Below the pieces are notes generated by a model that was given only the letters and a program-made list of their open reading frames with translations, was not told the DNA's origin and did no database searches. This document shows positions 1 to 6,041 of a DNA stretch of 12,713 bases, in pieces (the first letter of the stretch is position 1; each line of letters opens with the position of its first letter). The position numbers and the translations under genes were made by a program. This stretch comes from Propionibacterium sp. (GTDB lineage: Bacteria; Actinomycetota; Actinomycetes; Propionibacteriales; Propionibacteriaceae). The DNA is taken from positions 1 through 12,713 of the forward strand of contig JAAYAO010000419.1 in assembly GCA_012719335.1 (NCBI GenBank), in the 5' to 3' direction.

Positions 1-170
1 CCTTCGTCTGGGGGGACGGCCGGGCGCTGTTCAAACTGGGCAGCTACAACCAGGAATCGATCGAATGGATCTGCGATTTCTTCGTCGGCTTCATCGCCCG
101 GGTGCCCAGCTTCGTGTGGAAGGACCTGCACGCCGCCCCACCGGTGTCGTTGGTCGAGCTCGACCCGTAG
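1..170 (+). CDS. C-terminal fragment of an unrecognised protein
   Basis: An open frame enters from the left edge (codons in phase with base 3) and ends at the TAG at 168-170, giving 55 residues. The fragment is rich in aromatic residues (FVWGDGRAL..., EWICDFF, VPSFVWKDL) and ends VELDP. Codon use is typical of the neighbours, with G/C in nearly every third position, so I take it as a real coding end and not noise. I do not recognise the family from this tail, and no catalytic motif is visible. The next gene (CsbD) starts about 80 bp downstream on the same strand and appears to have its own promoter, so the two need not be co-transcribed. The antisense frames across this stretch lack comparable codon bias. 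Confidence 0.6.
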   Translation, partial: FVWGDGRALFKLGSYNQESIEWICDFFVGFIARVPSFVWKDLHAAPPVSLVELDP

Positions 171-174
171 GGGT

Positions 175-200
175 GTTGAACATCACGCCGGTGCGGGCAT
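175..200 (+). promoter_or_regulatory. Candidate SigB/SigF-type stress promoter of csbD
   Basis: GTTG at 175-178 and GGGCAT at 195-200 are separated by 16 bases. This matches the general-stress sigma pattern GTTT-N14..17-GGGTAT at most positions. Transcription would begin near 207, about 44 nt before the start codon favoured for the CsbD gene. The fit to known biology (csbD is named for control by SigB in Bacillus) is suggestive, but the match is imperfect. The A/T-rich TATATG at 208-213 could instead serve as a housekeeping -10. A short inverted repeat, GCAC-attcc-GTGC (213-225), lies between this element and the ribosome-binding site. Confidence 0.4.
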
Positions 201-250
201 AAGTTGATATATGCACATTCCGTGCGAACGAATGGCCTGGAGGTATGAGT

Positions 251-436
251 ATGGGTATCGGAGACAAGATTTCGAACAAGGCCGAGCAGGCCGGCGGCAA
301 GGTCAAGGAAGGGGTCGGTGACGCCACCGACAACGAGCGCCTCGAAGCCGAGGGCAAGCAGGATCAGGCCTCCGGCCGGGTGAAGCAGGCGGGCGAGAAC
401 ATCAAGGACGCCGCCAAGAACATCACCGGCAACTGA
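251..436 (+). CDS. CsbD family stress-response protein
   Basis: This 61-residue hydrophilic protein begins MGIGDKISNKAEQAGGK and repeats KxxGxVKExxG-type helices rich in Lys, Glu, Ala and Gly with no Cys or Trp. That is the hallmark of the small CsbD family, which is induced by general stress in many bacteria and whose biochemical role is unknown. Two ATG codons are in frame, at 245 and 251. The ribosome-binding site GGAGG (239-243) is one base from the first and seven from the second, so I choose 251. The protein start MGxGDK is also usual for the family. The gene stands alone, with a possible SigB-like promoter upstream and a strong hairpin terminator 10 bp after its stop. Family assignment is firm; function is open. 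Confidence 0.93.
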   Translation: MGIGDKISNKAEQAGGKVKEGVGDATDNERLEAEGKQDQASGRVKQAGENIKDAAKNITGN

Positions 437-446
437 CACCAACCAC

Positions 447-489
447 GAGACGAAGGCCCGGCGGGAATCCCCCGCCGGGCCTTCGTCTC
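447..489. terminator. Bidirectional hairpin terminator between csbD and aroG
   Basis: A perfect 19-bp inverted repeat (447-465 with 471-489, loop of five bases) lies between the stop codons of two convergent genes, CsbD ending at 436 and aroG ending at 498. There is no long T-tract on either side, as is common in high-GC actinobacteria. The position and perfect symmetry fit termination of both transcripts. Confidence 0.88.
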
Positions 490-497
490 GTCCCGGG

Positions 498-1895
498 TCA
501 GAAGTTGATCGGCACGTAATCCTGCACCGGGTTGGTGCGGTCGATCCGCCCGTCGGTCAGTCGTTCGGCGACGGTGAAGGCGAGCTCCAACGACTGGTTG
601 CGGTTCAACCGCGGGTCGCACAGCGTCTCGTACCGGTTCACCAGGTGCTCCTCGCGCAGGTCGTCCACCCCGCCGACACATTCGGTGACGTCGTCGCCGG
701 TGAGCTCGACGTGCACCCCGCCGGGCCAGGTGCCCAGTTCGTCGTGCACATCGAAGAAGCCGTTCACCTCGTCGACCACGTCGGAGAAGGCCCGGGTCTT
801 GTACCCGTTGGAGGTCGAGAAGGTGTTGCCGTGCATCGGGTCGCACATCCACACCGGGGTGCGGCCGGCCTTCGTGATGCCGTCGATGATCGGCGGCAGG
901 TTTTCGCGGATCTTGCCCGCCCCCATCCGGGTGATGAAGGTCAACCGACCCGGTTCGTGGTCGGGGTCGAGCAGGTCGGCCAGCGCCAGGGCGTCCTCCA
1001 CCGTGGTGGACGGGCCCAGCTTCACCCCGATCGGGTTGCGCAGGTGGCGCATGAACTCGACATGGGCACCGTCCAACTGCCGGGTGCGTTCGCCGATCCA
1101 CAGGAAGTGGCCGGACACGTCGTAGGGCGTGCCGGTGCGCGAGTCGATCCGGGTCAGCGCGTGCTCGTAGTCGAGCAGCAGGGCCTCGTGGCTGGCGAAG
1201 AACTCGACGGTGCGGAACACGTCGTCGTCGATCCCGCAGGCCACCATGAAGGCCAGCGCCCGCTCGATCTCCTGTACCAGGGCGGCGTAGCGTTCGTTCA
1301 CCCCGGCGGCGCTGCGCACGAAGTCGGAGTTCCACGAGTGCGCGCTGCGCAGGTGGGCGAAGCCACCGGTCAGCAGCGCCCGGGAGAGGTTCATCGTGGC
1401 CGAGGAGGCGTTGTAGGTCTCCAGCAGCCGGTTCGGGTCGTGGCCGCGGGCCTCGGCGGTGAAGTCGAAGCCGTTCACCGAGTCGCCCCGGTAGCTGGGC
1501 AGGGTCACCCCGTCGCGGGTTTCGGTGTCGCTGCTGCGCGGTTTGGCGTACTGCCCGGCCATCCGGCCGACCTTGACCACCGGCACCTGGGCGGCGTAGG
1601 TGAGCACCACGGCCATCGACAGCAGGGTGCGCAGCTTGTTCTGGATGTTGGCCGCGGTCACCCCGGCGAAGGTCTCGGCGCAGTCGCCGCCCTGCAGCAC
1701 GAAGGACTCGCCGCGGGCCACACTGGCCAGCTTGTCGCGCAGGTCGTCGCATTCGCCGGCGAACACCAGCGGCGGGCGGGTGCGCAGTTCGTCGACCACG
1801 GCCTCGACCGCCGTGGCATCGGCATAGCTCGGCTGCTGCACCGGCTTCAGGGCGTGCAGGTCGGCCAAACTGGGCAGTTTCACGGGATCAGACAC
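498..1895 (-). CDS. aroG: 3-deoxy-7-phosphoheptulonate synthase, class II
   Basis: This enzyme condenses phosphoenolpyruvate and erythrose 4-phosphate to DAHP, the first step of the shikimate pathway to aromatic amino acids, in the cytosol. The 465-residue protein is the usual length for the class II (plant/mycobacterial type). Visible signatures are LQGGDCAETF (Cys72), KPRSSDTE followed by LPSYRGD, RNPIGVKLGP, CDPMHGNT (His355), HVELTGDDVTEC (Glu397) and CDPRLN (Asp427). The Cys, His, Glu and Asp correspond to the four metal ligands known for this class. I chose the GTG at 1895 because TACCCT lies seven bases upstream, as expected for a leaderless mRNA. A GTG at 1919 in the same frame would add eight residues and has no ribosome-binding site. 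The gene lies 59 bp after the response-regulator gene on the same strand, with its own promoter, and ends at a shared terminator. Confidence 0.95.
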   Translation of the reverse strand: MSDPVKLPSLADLHALKPVQQPSYADATAVEAVVDELRTRPPLVFAGECDDLRDKLASVARGESFVLQGGDCAETFAGVTAANIQNKLRTLLSMAVVLTYAAQVPVVKVGRMAGQYAKPRSSDTETRDGVTLPSYRGDSVNGFDFTAEARGHDPNRLLETYNASSATMNLSRALLTGGFAHLRSAHSWNSDFVRSAAGVNERYAALVQEIERALAFMVACGIDDDVFRTVEFFASHEALLLDYEHALTRIDSRTGTPYDVSGHFLWIGERTRQLDGAHVEFMRHLRNPIGVKLGPSTTVEDALALADLLDPDHEPGRLTFITRMGAGKIRENLPPIIDGITKAGRTPVWMCDPMHGNTFSTSNGYKTRAFSDVVDEVNGFFDVHDELGTWPGGVHVELTGDDVTECVGGVDDLREEHLVNRYETLCDPRLNRNQSLELAFTVAERLTDGRIDRTNPVQDYVPINF

Positions 1896-1908
1896 GGGTA
1901 CGAGGGTA
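1896..1908 (-). promoter_or_regulatory. -10 box of a leaderless aroG promoter
   Basis: On the minus strand, TACCCT (1908-1903) is followed by seven bases and then the GTG start codon at 1895. TANNNT at this distance puts the transcription start at or next to the start codon. No Shine-Dalgarno sequence precedes the GTG, which agrees with a leaderless message. No convincing -35 hexamer is seen. Confidence 0.55.
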
Positions 1909-1954
1909 GCCCGCCGCACCGAATTGTGCTCGTGGGTATCGCAGACCGAACCGG

Positions 1955-2659
1955 TCAGTCCTCCGAATGGATGCCCTGCTCGATCGCGTACAGCACCAGT
2001 TCGACGCGGTTGTGCAGTTGCAGTTTGCGCAACACGTTCTGGACGTGGTTCTGCACGGTGCGGTGCGCGACGTGCAATTCCTCGGCGATTTCGCGGTAGG
2101 CCTTGCCCTTGGCGACCTGCCGCAGCACCTCCACCTCGCGGGTGGTCAGTACCGGGCCGGTGCTGTTGTGCTGTTCGGCCCGGGTCACCATCCGGCGGAA
2201 CTCCCCCAGCACCAGGCCGGCCAGCCCGGGGGTGAAGACCGCGTCACCCTGGGCGGTGCGCCGCACCCCGTCCACGAGTTCCTCGGGGGTGGCCGATTTC
2301 ACCAGGTACCCCCGGGCGCCGGCCTTGACCGCCCGCAGCACATCGCCGCGTTCCCCACTGGCCGAGATCACCAATACCTGCATCTGCGGAAACTCCTTGA
2401 GCAGGATCTCGGTGCAGGTGGCCCCGTCCGGTTGCGGGATGTTCAGGTCCATCACCAATACATCGGGACGGATCGCGCGGGCCCGGTTGAGGGCCTCCTC
2501 CCCCGAGCGGGCGGTGGCGACGATGTCGAAGCCGTCGTCCTCCAGGTCGCCGCTGAGTGCTTCCAACCACATCGGGTGGTCGTCGACCAGCATCACCCGG
2601 CGCGGGAAGTCGGCCGGGTCACCGTTGTTGTTCCAGCCGGGCATCGACATGTCATTCAT
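1955..2659 (-). CDS. NarL/FixJ-type response regulator (MacS partner)
   Basis: A 234-residue two-domain regulator. The receiver domain (about residues 21-140) shows the acidic pair Asp26-Asp27, the phospho-acceptor Asp71 in VLVMDLNIP, Ser99 at the Thr/Ser switch position and Lys121 in YLVKS. A LuxR-type DNA-binding domain occupies about residues 168-230, with LTTREVEVLRQVAKG and the recognition segment AHRTVQNHVQNVLRKL. The ATG at 2659 overlaps the kinase stop by 8 nt (ATGAATGA), so translation is probably coupled and the pair is functional. An upstream extension of the frame to 2740 lies inside the kinase gene and is not used. Phosphorylation by the adjacent kinase should switch on DNA binding; its targets are not visible here. 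The next gene, aroG, has its own promoter, so direct control of aroG cannot be inferred. Confidence 0.93.
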   Translation of the reverse strand: MNDMSMPGWNNNGDPADFPRRVMLVDDHPMWLEALSGDLEDDGFDIVATARSGEEALNRARAIRPDVLVMDLNIPQPDGATCTEILLKEFPQMQVLVISASGERGDVLRAVKAGARGYLVKSATPEELVDGVRRTAQGDAVFTPGLAGLVLGEFRRMVTRAEQHNSTGPVLTTREVEVLRQVAKGKAYREIAEELHVAHRTVQNHVQNVLRKLQLHNRVELVLYAIEQGIHSED

Positions 2660-3779
2660 GGTGCATCGGAATCCTGAACTCCCACTCCACTCCCCGCCCG
2701 GGTGCGGTGCGCAGGGTGGCGTATCCCCCCAGTTCCGCAAGCCGGCCGTGGATCGAGTGTTTCATGCCCATCCGGCCACGTTCGAAGGCGCTGTCGAAAT
2801 CCTGCGCCTGCCCCCCGCGTCCGTTGTCGCGGATGCCGATCACCAGTTCGTCCCCCTCGCGTTCGAGCAGCACCCAGGCCCGGGCGTCGGCCCCGGCGTG
2901 CTTGCTGACGTTGGTCAACGCCTCGTGCACGGCCGCTTCGATCTCCTCGGCGCGGGTCGCCTCGACCAGCACGGTTTCGGCCGGGGTGGAGATCGTCACC
3001 GCTGGGCCGGCGTGCCGATCCAACAGGGCGGAGAGGTTGCGGGTGGTGACGTCGATCAGCGCCTCGTCGGGTTGGGCGGCCTGCTCCTGCAGCAGGGCGC
3101 GCAGGGCCGACTCCTGTTCGTGGGCGGCCTTGGCCAGCCATTGCCCGCGCGGGCCCAGGTTGCGGCCCTCCCGTTCGACCAGGGCGAGCACCTGCAGTAC
3201 CCCGTCGTGCACGATCCGGGCCAGTCGTTGCCGTTCGGCCATCGCCGCGCGTTGGGCGGTCATGGTGCGCAGTTCGGCGGCATTGCAGCGCAGTTGGTCG
3301 ACCAGGTACCCGACACAGGCACACCCGATCACCGTCATCAACGCCCCCGCGACACCGTCGGTGGTGGGGCCGGCCACCAGCACCGACACCAACCCCAGCA
3401 CGAAGGCCGCGATCGTGCCGCGCACCCATCCGCGCCACAGGGTGATCGCCAGCGGTGCCCCGGCGATCCACAGATCGGGGACCGTGGCGTGCGGCCCGAC
3501 CACCCACGGTGAGATCACCACCAGGGCCAGGGTGACCAGAAAATCGGCCACCAACAACCAGGTCGGACGGATCCGGGCGTAGGCCAGTGCGGTGGCCGCG
3601 GTCCAGGCCACCATGAACGCGAAGCAGACGATCCAGACCAGGTGGTTGTCGTCGGTCACCCACAGGTTGCGGGCCGCGACCAGCAACAGGCCGACGCGCA
3701 GTGCGGTGTGCGCCCGAAAGACCGGCCCCTCCTCGAACTCCCCGGGGGCGCGCACCGGGGGCGCCGACATCGTGGGCAC
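2652..3779 (-). CDS. macS: MacS-type membrane sensor histidine kinase
   Basis: A 375-residue kinase with about five to six membrane helices in residues 28-160 and little extracytoplasmic sequence, so it may sense the membrane itself. The HisKA_3 dimerisation region reads RLARIVHDGVLQVLALV with phospho-acceptor His191. The ATPase domain has the N-box HEALTNVSKHA (Asn290), the G1 box DNGRG (318-322) and GRMGMKHSIHGRL near 335-347. This layout and the HDGVLQVLALV motif match the actinobacterial MacS family; the symbol rests on that resemblance. The GTG at 3779 overlaps the plsC stop by one base (TAGTG). An ATG nine bases downstream (3770) is an alternative start at a better distance from the GGAG in the plsC end. 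It is the middle gene of plsC-macS-regulator. Confidence 0.88.
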   Translation of the reverse strand: MPTMSAPPVRAPGEFEEGPVFRAHTALRVGLLLVAARNLWVTDDNHLVWIVCFAFMVAWTAATALAYARIRPTWLLVADFLVTLALVVISPWVVGPHATVPDLWIAGAPLAITLWRGWVRGTIAAFVLGLVSVLVAGPTTDGVAGALMTVIGCACVGYLVDQLRCNAAELRTMTAQRAAMAERQRLARIVHDGVLQVLALVEREGRNLGPRGQWLAKAAHEQESALRALLQEQAAQPDEALIDVTTRNLSALLDRHAGPAVTISTPAETVLVEATRAEEIEAAVHEALTNVSKHAGADARAWVLLEREGDELVIGIRDNGRGGQAQDFDSAFERGRMGMKHSIHGRLAELGGYATLRTAPGRGVEWEFRIPMHHE

Positions 3780-4540
3780 TACTCCGCCGGCAGGGCGGGC
3801 CGCTCGGTGTTGGCACCCGGTCGGGGCAGGACGCGGGCGGCGAGTTGTTCCTCGGTGAAGTTGCCGGATTTGGCCGAGGCCCCGTACACGTCGACGTATT
3901 CCTGGCCGGACAACTGGTGGATCGCGTTGACGATCTCGTCGGTGACCCAGCGCAGCACCACCCGGTCGGTGGGCCGGTCGCGGTAGGCGGAGAAGTCCAA
4001 CGGCTTGCCGATCCGGATGCCGGGACGGATCATCCGCGGGATGCCGAACAGGCCCGGGGTGATCGCGGTGTCGAACATCGCGACCGGCACCACCGGGGCG
4101 CCGGTGGCCAGGGCGAGGCGGGCGACGCCGGTCTTGCCCTTGTACAACCGTCCGTCCGGGGAGCGGGTGCCCTCGGGGAAGATGCCGAGCACCTTCTGGC
4201 CCTCCTCGAGCACCTCACCGACCACGCCGAGGCTGTCGGCGCTGGCCCGGCCCCCGGAGCGATCCAGCGGCAACATGCCGACGGTCTTGAGGAACCAGGC
4301 GATGATCCGGTCCTTGGGGCTCGTGCCCTTCTCGAAGGCCTCGGCCTTGGCGGGGTAGGCCATCGGACGCTTGATCATGCCGGCCAACAGGATCGGGTCA
4401 CCGATGGAGATGTGGTTGGCGGCCATGATCACCGCACCGGTGGTGGGGATGTTCTCGTGCCCCTGCACCCACGGACGCCAGAACACCTTGATCATCGGGG
4501 TGAACAGCAGATGCTTGAACAATTGGTACGACAGCGTCAC
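3779..4540 (-). CDS. plsC: 1-acyl-sn-glycerol-3-phosphate acyltransferase (PlsC family)
   Basis: This enzyme transfers an acyl chain to lysophosphatidate or a related acceptor in phospholipid synthesis at the cytoplasmic face of the membrane. Motif I, NHISIGD, gives the H(X4)D catalytic pair (about His43 and Asp48 from the chosen start). Motif III, FPEGTRS (near residue 122), binds the acceptor phosphate, and PVVPVAM is the later hydrophobic motif. The length, 253 aa, is normal. GTG codons occur at 4546 and 4540; AGGAGG (4553-4548) is one base from the first and seven from the second, so 4540 is preferred. A hairpin overlaps this ribosome-binding site. The gene leads an operon with the MacS-type kinase and its regulator and is divergent from a lipase-like hydrolase, which suggests a shared membrane-lipid theme. 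The exact acyl acceptor cannot be read from sequence. Confidence 0.92.
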   Translation of the reverse strand: MTLSYQLFKHLLFTPMIKVFWRPWVQGHENIPTTGAVIMAANHISIGDPILLAGMIKRPMAYPAKAEAFEKGTSPKDRIIAWFLKTVGMLPLDRSGGRASADSLGVVGEVLEEGQKVLGIFPEGTRSPDGRLYKGKTGVARLALATGAPVVPVAMFDTAITPGLFGIPRMIRPGIRIGKPLDFSAYRDRPTDRVVLRWVTDEIVNAIHQLSGQEYVDVYGASAKSGNFTEEQLAARVLPRPGANTERPALPAE

Positions 4541-4550
4541 GACCACTCCT

Positions 4551-4578
4551 CCTGTCGACCGGACCGCGGTTCGACAGG
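4551..4578 (-). promoter_or_regulatory. Inverted repeat overlapping the plsC ribosome-binding site
   Basis: CCTGTCGA (4551-4558) and TCGACAGG (4571-4578) form a perfect 8-bp inverted repeat around the palindrome ACCGCGGT (4563-4570). In a plsC transcript starting near 4575 or earlier, the downstream arm includes the first bases of the AGGAGG ribosome-binding site. It could act as an RNA hairpin limiting translation, or at DNA level as an operator. The function is inference; the symmetry is direct. Confidence 0.4.
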
Positions 4579-4582
4579 CAGC

Positions 4583-4588
4583 AGCCTA
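4583..4588 (-). promoter_or_regulatory. Candidate -10 box for the plsC-macS operon
   Basis: Read on the minus strand, TAGGCT (4588-4583) fits TANNNT and would start transcription near 4575, leaving a leader of about 35 nt before the GTG at 4540. No good -35 hexamer is seen at the usual distance, so this is a weak call based on position and the -10 match only. Confidence 0.3.
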
Positions 4589-4640
4589 AGACATCCGGTC
4601 CGGCACGCGCCCCTCGCCGCGAATCGGTGGCCGGCCGATC

Positions 4641-4652
4641 TACCATGCGAGG
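4641..4652 (+). promoter_or_regulatory. -10 box of a leaderless promoter for the alpha/beta hydrolase
   Basis: TACCAT (4641-4646) plus six bases leads directly to the GTG at 4653, the leaderless spacing seen repeatedly in this window. An imperfect inverted repeat, ATCGG...CCGAT (4623-4639), abuts it and overlaps the -35 zone; it could be an operator, but this is weak. Confidence 0.55.
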
Positions 4653-5447
4653 GTGATCTCCCGTCGTCATGCCACCCGCCACCGCCCCGATCCCGGCGCG
4701 GAGGTGATGCCGGGTGCGGAGTCCTTCCGGGCCGGTGCCGGTGAGGTCGGCGTGCTGCTGTGTCACGGGTTCACCGGCTCGCCAGCCTCGATGCGGCCGT
4801 GGGCCGGGTACCTGGCCGAACGGGGGTACCGGGTCGCGGTGCCCCGGCTGCCCGGGCACGGCACCCACTGGCGGGATCTCAACCTGACCGAGTGGACCGA
4901 TTGGTACGCGCGGGCCGAGCAGGAGTTCAACATTCTGCGCCGGGAATGTCGACAGGTGTTCGTCACCGGCCTGTCGATGGGTGGGGCCCTGGCCCTGCGG
5001 TTGGCGCAACGCTACGGCGCCGATGTGGCCGGGCTGGTGCTGGTCAACCCGGCGATCACCTCGCTGGACCGCACCATGCGGCTGTTGCCGTTGCTGTCGA
5101 AGGCGGTCGCCTCGATCAAGGGCATCGGCAACGACATCGCCCGCGGTGGGGACGAGATCGGCTACCCGCGCACCCCGTTGAAGGCCGCCAACTCGATGAT
5201 GCATCTATGGGCGGACGTGCGCGACAACCTGAGCCGGGTGGATCAGCCGATCCTGTTGTTCACCTCCCGGGTCGATCACGTGGTCGACCCGAGTTCGGCC
5301 GCCGCGATCGAGGCCGGGGTGCGCTCGGCCGAGGTGGAACGGGTGATCCTGGAACGCAGCTTCCATGTCGCGACCCTCGATCACGACGACGAGCTGATCT
5401 TCGCCCGGTCGGCGGAGTTCCTGGCCCGGCACACGGAGCCGGTGTGA
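4653..5447 (+). CDS. Alpha/beta hydrolase, carboxylesterase/monoacylglycerol-lipase type
   Basis: A 264-residue alpha/beta-fold hydrolase expected to cleave carboxylic esters, perhaps monoacylglycerols or other acyl esters. The oxyanion-hole motif HGFTGS is at 38-43, the nucleophile elbow GLSMGG carries Ser108, and the remaining triad members are Asp208 (TSRVDHVVD) and His238 (RSFHVATLDHD). The pattern resembles Est30-like carboxylesterases. There is no signal peptide, so it is cytosolic. The GTG at 4653 is preferred because a TACCAT -10 lies six bases upstream. The nearest internal candidate (Met19) lacks a ribosome-binding site and would sit just ahead of the conserved PGAESFRAG segment. 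It is divergent from plsC and overlaps the next gene by 4 nt. The substrate is not determinable from sequence. Confidence 0.9.
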   Translation: MISRRHATRHRPDPGAEVMPGAESFRAGAGEVGVLLCHGFTGSPASMRPWAGYLAERGYRVAVPRLPGHGTHWRDLNLTEWTDWYARAEQEFNILRRECRQVFVTGLSMGGALALRLAQRYGADVAGLVLVNPAITSLDRTMRLLPLLSKAVASIKGIGNDIARGGDEIGYPRTPLKAANSMMHLWADVRDNLSRVDQPILLFTSRVDHVVDPSSAAAIEAGVRSAEVERVILERSFHVATLDHDDELIFARSAEFLARHTEPV

Positions 5448-5917
5448 GCCGGCCCGACGACGGCGACCGGATCAACGCGGCCTTCGACGAGTTGATCGCC
5501 CGGGAGTGGCCGGAGCCACCCCGGCCCGCCGCGGACGATCCGGCCCCGTACCGGCACTTGGAGGACGATCCCCCGACGCTCTTCGACTGGGTCGACCCCG
5601 ACCCCGTCCCGGCCGGCGAACCCGAATACACCCTCGACCATGTCGAACCCGACCCGGAGCCGACCGACGATGATTGGCGGCCCGAGCCGACCCCGTTGTT
5701 GAGTCGTTTCGCCGGGTTGTCCGCCCCGGGTGCGTTGGGGGCCGGCCTGTTGGCGTTGTCGATGGTGCTGACCGTGGCGATGGTGTTCGTCCCGGGGCTG
5801 CGCGGCTGGGGCGGGTTCGTCGCCCTGGGCTGCTTCGCGGCCGGTCTGGTGATTCTGTTCAGCCGGTTGCCGCGGGATCGGCCCCCCTCCGGTTCGGGCG
5901 ACGGCGCCGTCGTCTGA
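5444..5917 (+). CDS. Conserved-type acidic protein with C-terminal membrane hairpin
   Basis: This 157-residue protein starts at a GTG overlapping the hydrolase stop by 4 nt (GTGA), so its translation is likely coupled. Residues 1-85 are very acidic and Pro-rich (repeated DP, EP and DD), with no recognisable domain. Two hydrophobic segments follow, at roughly 93-115 and 121-141, joined by a short PGLRGWGG turn. The tail is basic and then ends DGAVV. This acidic N-terminus, two-helix hairpin and GAVV ending match a type of small actinobacterial membrane protein I have seen only as hypothetical. Both ends probably face the cytoplasm. No function is proposed beyond possible cooperation with the esterase ahead of it. 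Confidence 0.82.
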   Translation: MSRPDDGDRINAAFDELIAREWPEPPRPAADDPAPYRHLEDDPPTLFDWVDPDPVPAGEPEYTLDHVEPDPEPTDDDWRPEPTPLLSRFAGLSAPGALGAGLLALSMVLTVAMVFVPGLRGWGGFVALGCFAAGLVILFSRLPRDRPPSGSGDGAVV

Positions 5918-5949
5918 GTAGCCGGCCCGGCGCGATCCACGCCGCTGCT

Positions 5950-5988
5950 GGGGATGGTTGTCCCGCCCCTGGCGGGACAACCATCCCC
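5950..5988. terminator. Perfect 18-bp hairpin, probable terminator
   Basis: GGGGATGGTTGTCCCGCC (5950-5967) pairs exactly with 5971-5988 around a 3-base loop. An outer GCTGC/GCAGC pair (5944-5948 with 5994-5998) can extend it across a bulge. It begins 33 bp after the stop at 5917 and ends about 40 bp before the next -10 box. No T-tract follows. Termination is the simplest reading, though such strong symmetry next to a promoter could also be a protein-binding site. Confidence 0.6.
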
Positions 5989-6028
5989 ATTCCGCAGCAA
6001 GCCCACGAAAACTGTCGGTGCCCCTCCC

Positions 6029-6041
6029 TAACGTCCCCGAC
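6029..6041 (+). promoter_or_regulatory. -10 box of a leaderless promoter for the fusion nuclease
   Basis: TAACGT (6029-6034) is followed by seven bases and the ATG at 6042. No Shine-Dalgarno sequence lies ahead of this ATG, so a leaderless transcript is likely. Confidence 0.5.

Noticed and set aside
364..1752. Minus-strand frame of 462 codons overlapping aroG in another phase
   Set aside because: Arg/Pro/Gly-rich shadow of the aroG frame, running through the shared terminator and over csbD.
645..2099. Long plus-strand frame of about 480 codons opposite aroG
   Set aside because: It is antisense to a gene with unmistakable motifs, its product is a Gly/Val/His-rich string without domain character, and such mirror frames are typical of GC-rich DNA.
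2103..3582. Plus-strand frames opposite the kinase and response regulator
   Set aside because: Antisense to well-supported genes; composition is low-complexity and no start signals are present.
3701..4744. Plus-strand frame opposite plsC
   Set aside because: Mirror of the plsC coding bias; it would cross both divergent promoters.
4760..5443. N-terminal extension of the 157-aa membrane protein back into the hydrolase gene
   Set aside because: This part of the frame is an Arg/Gly-rich shadow of the hydrolase. The GTG at 5444 with its 4-nt stop overlap is the natural start.
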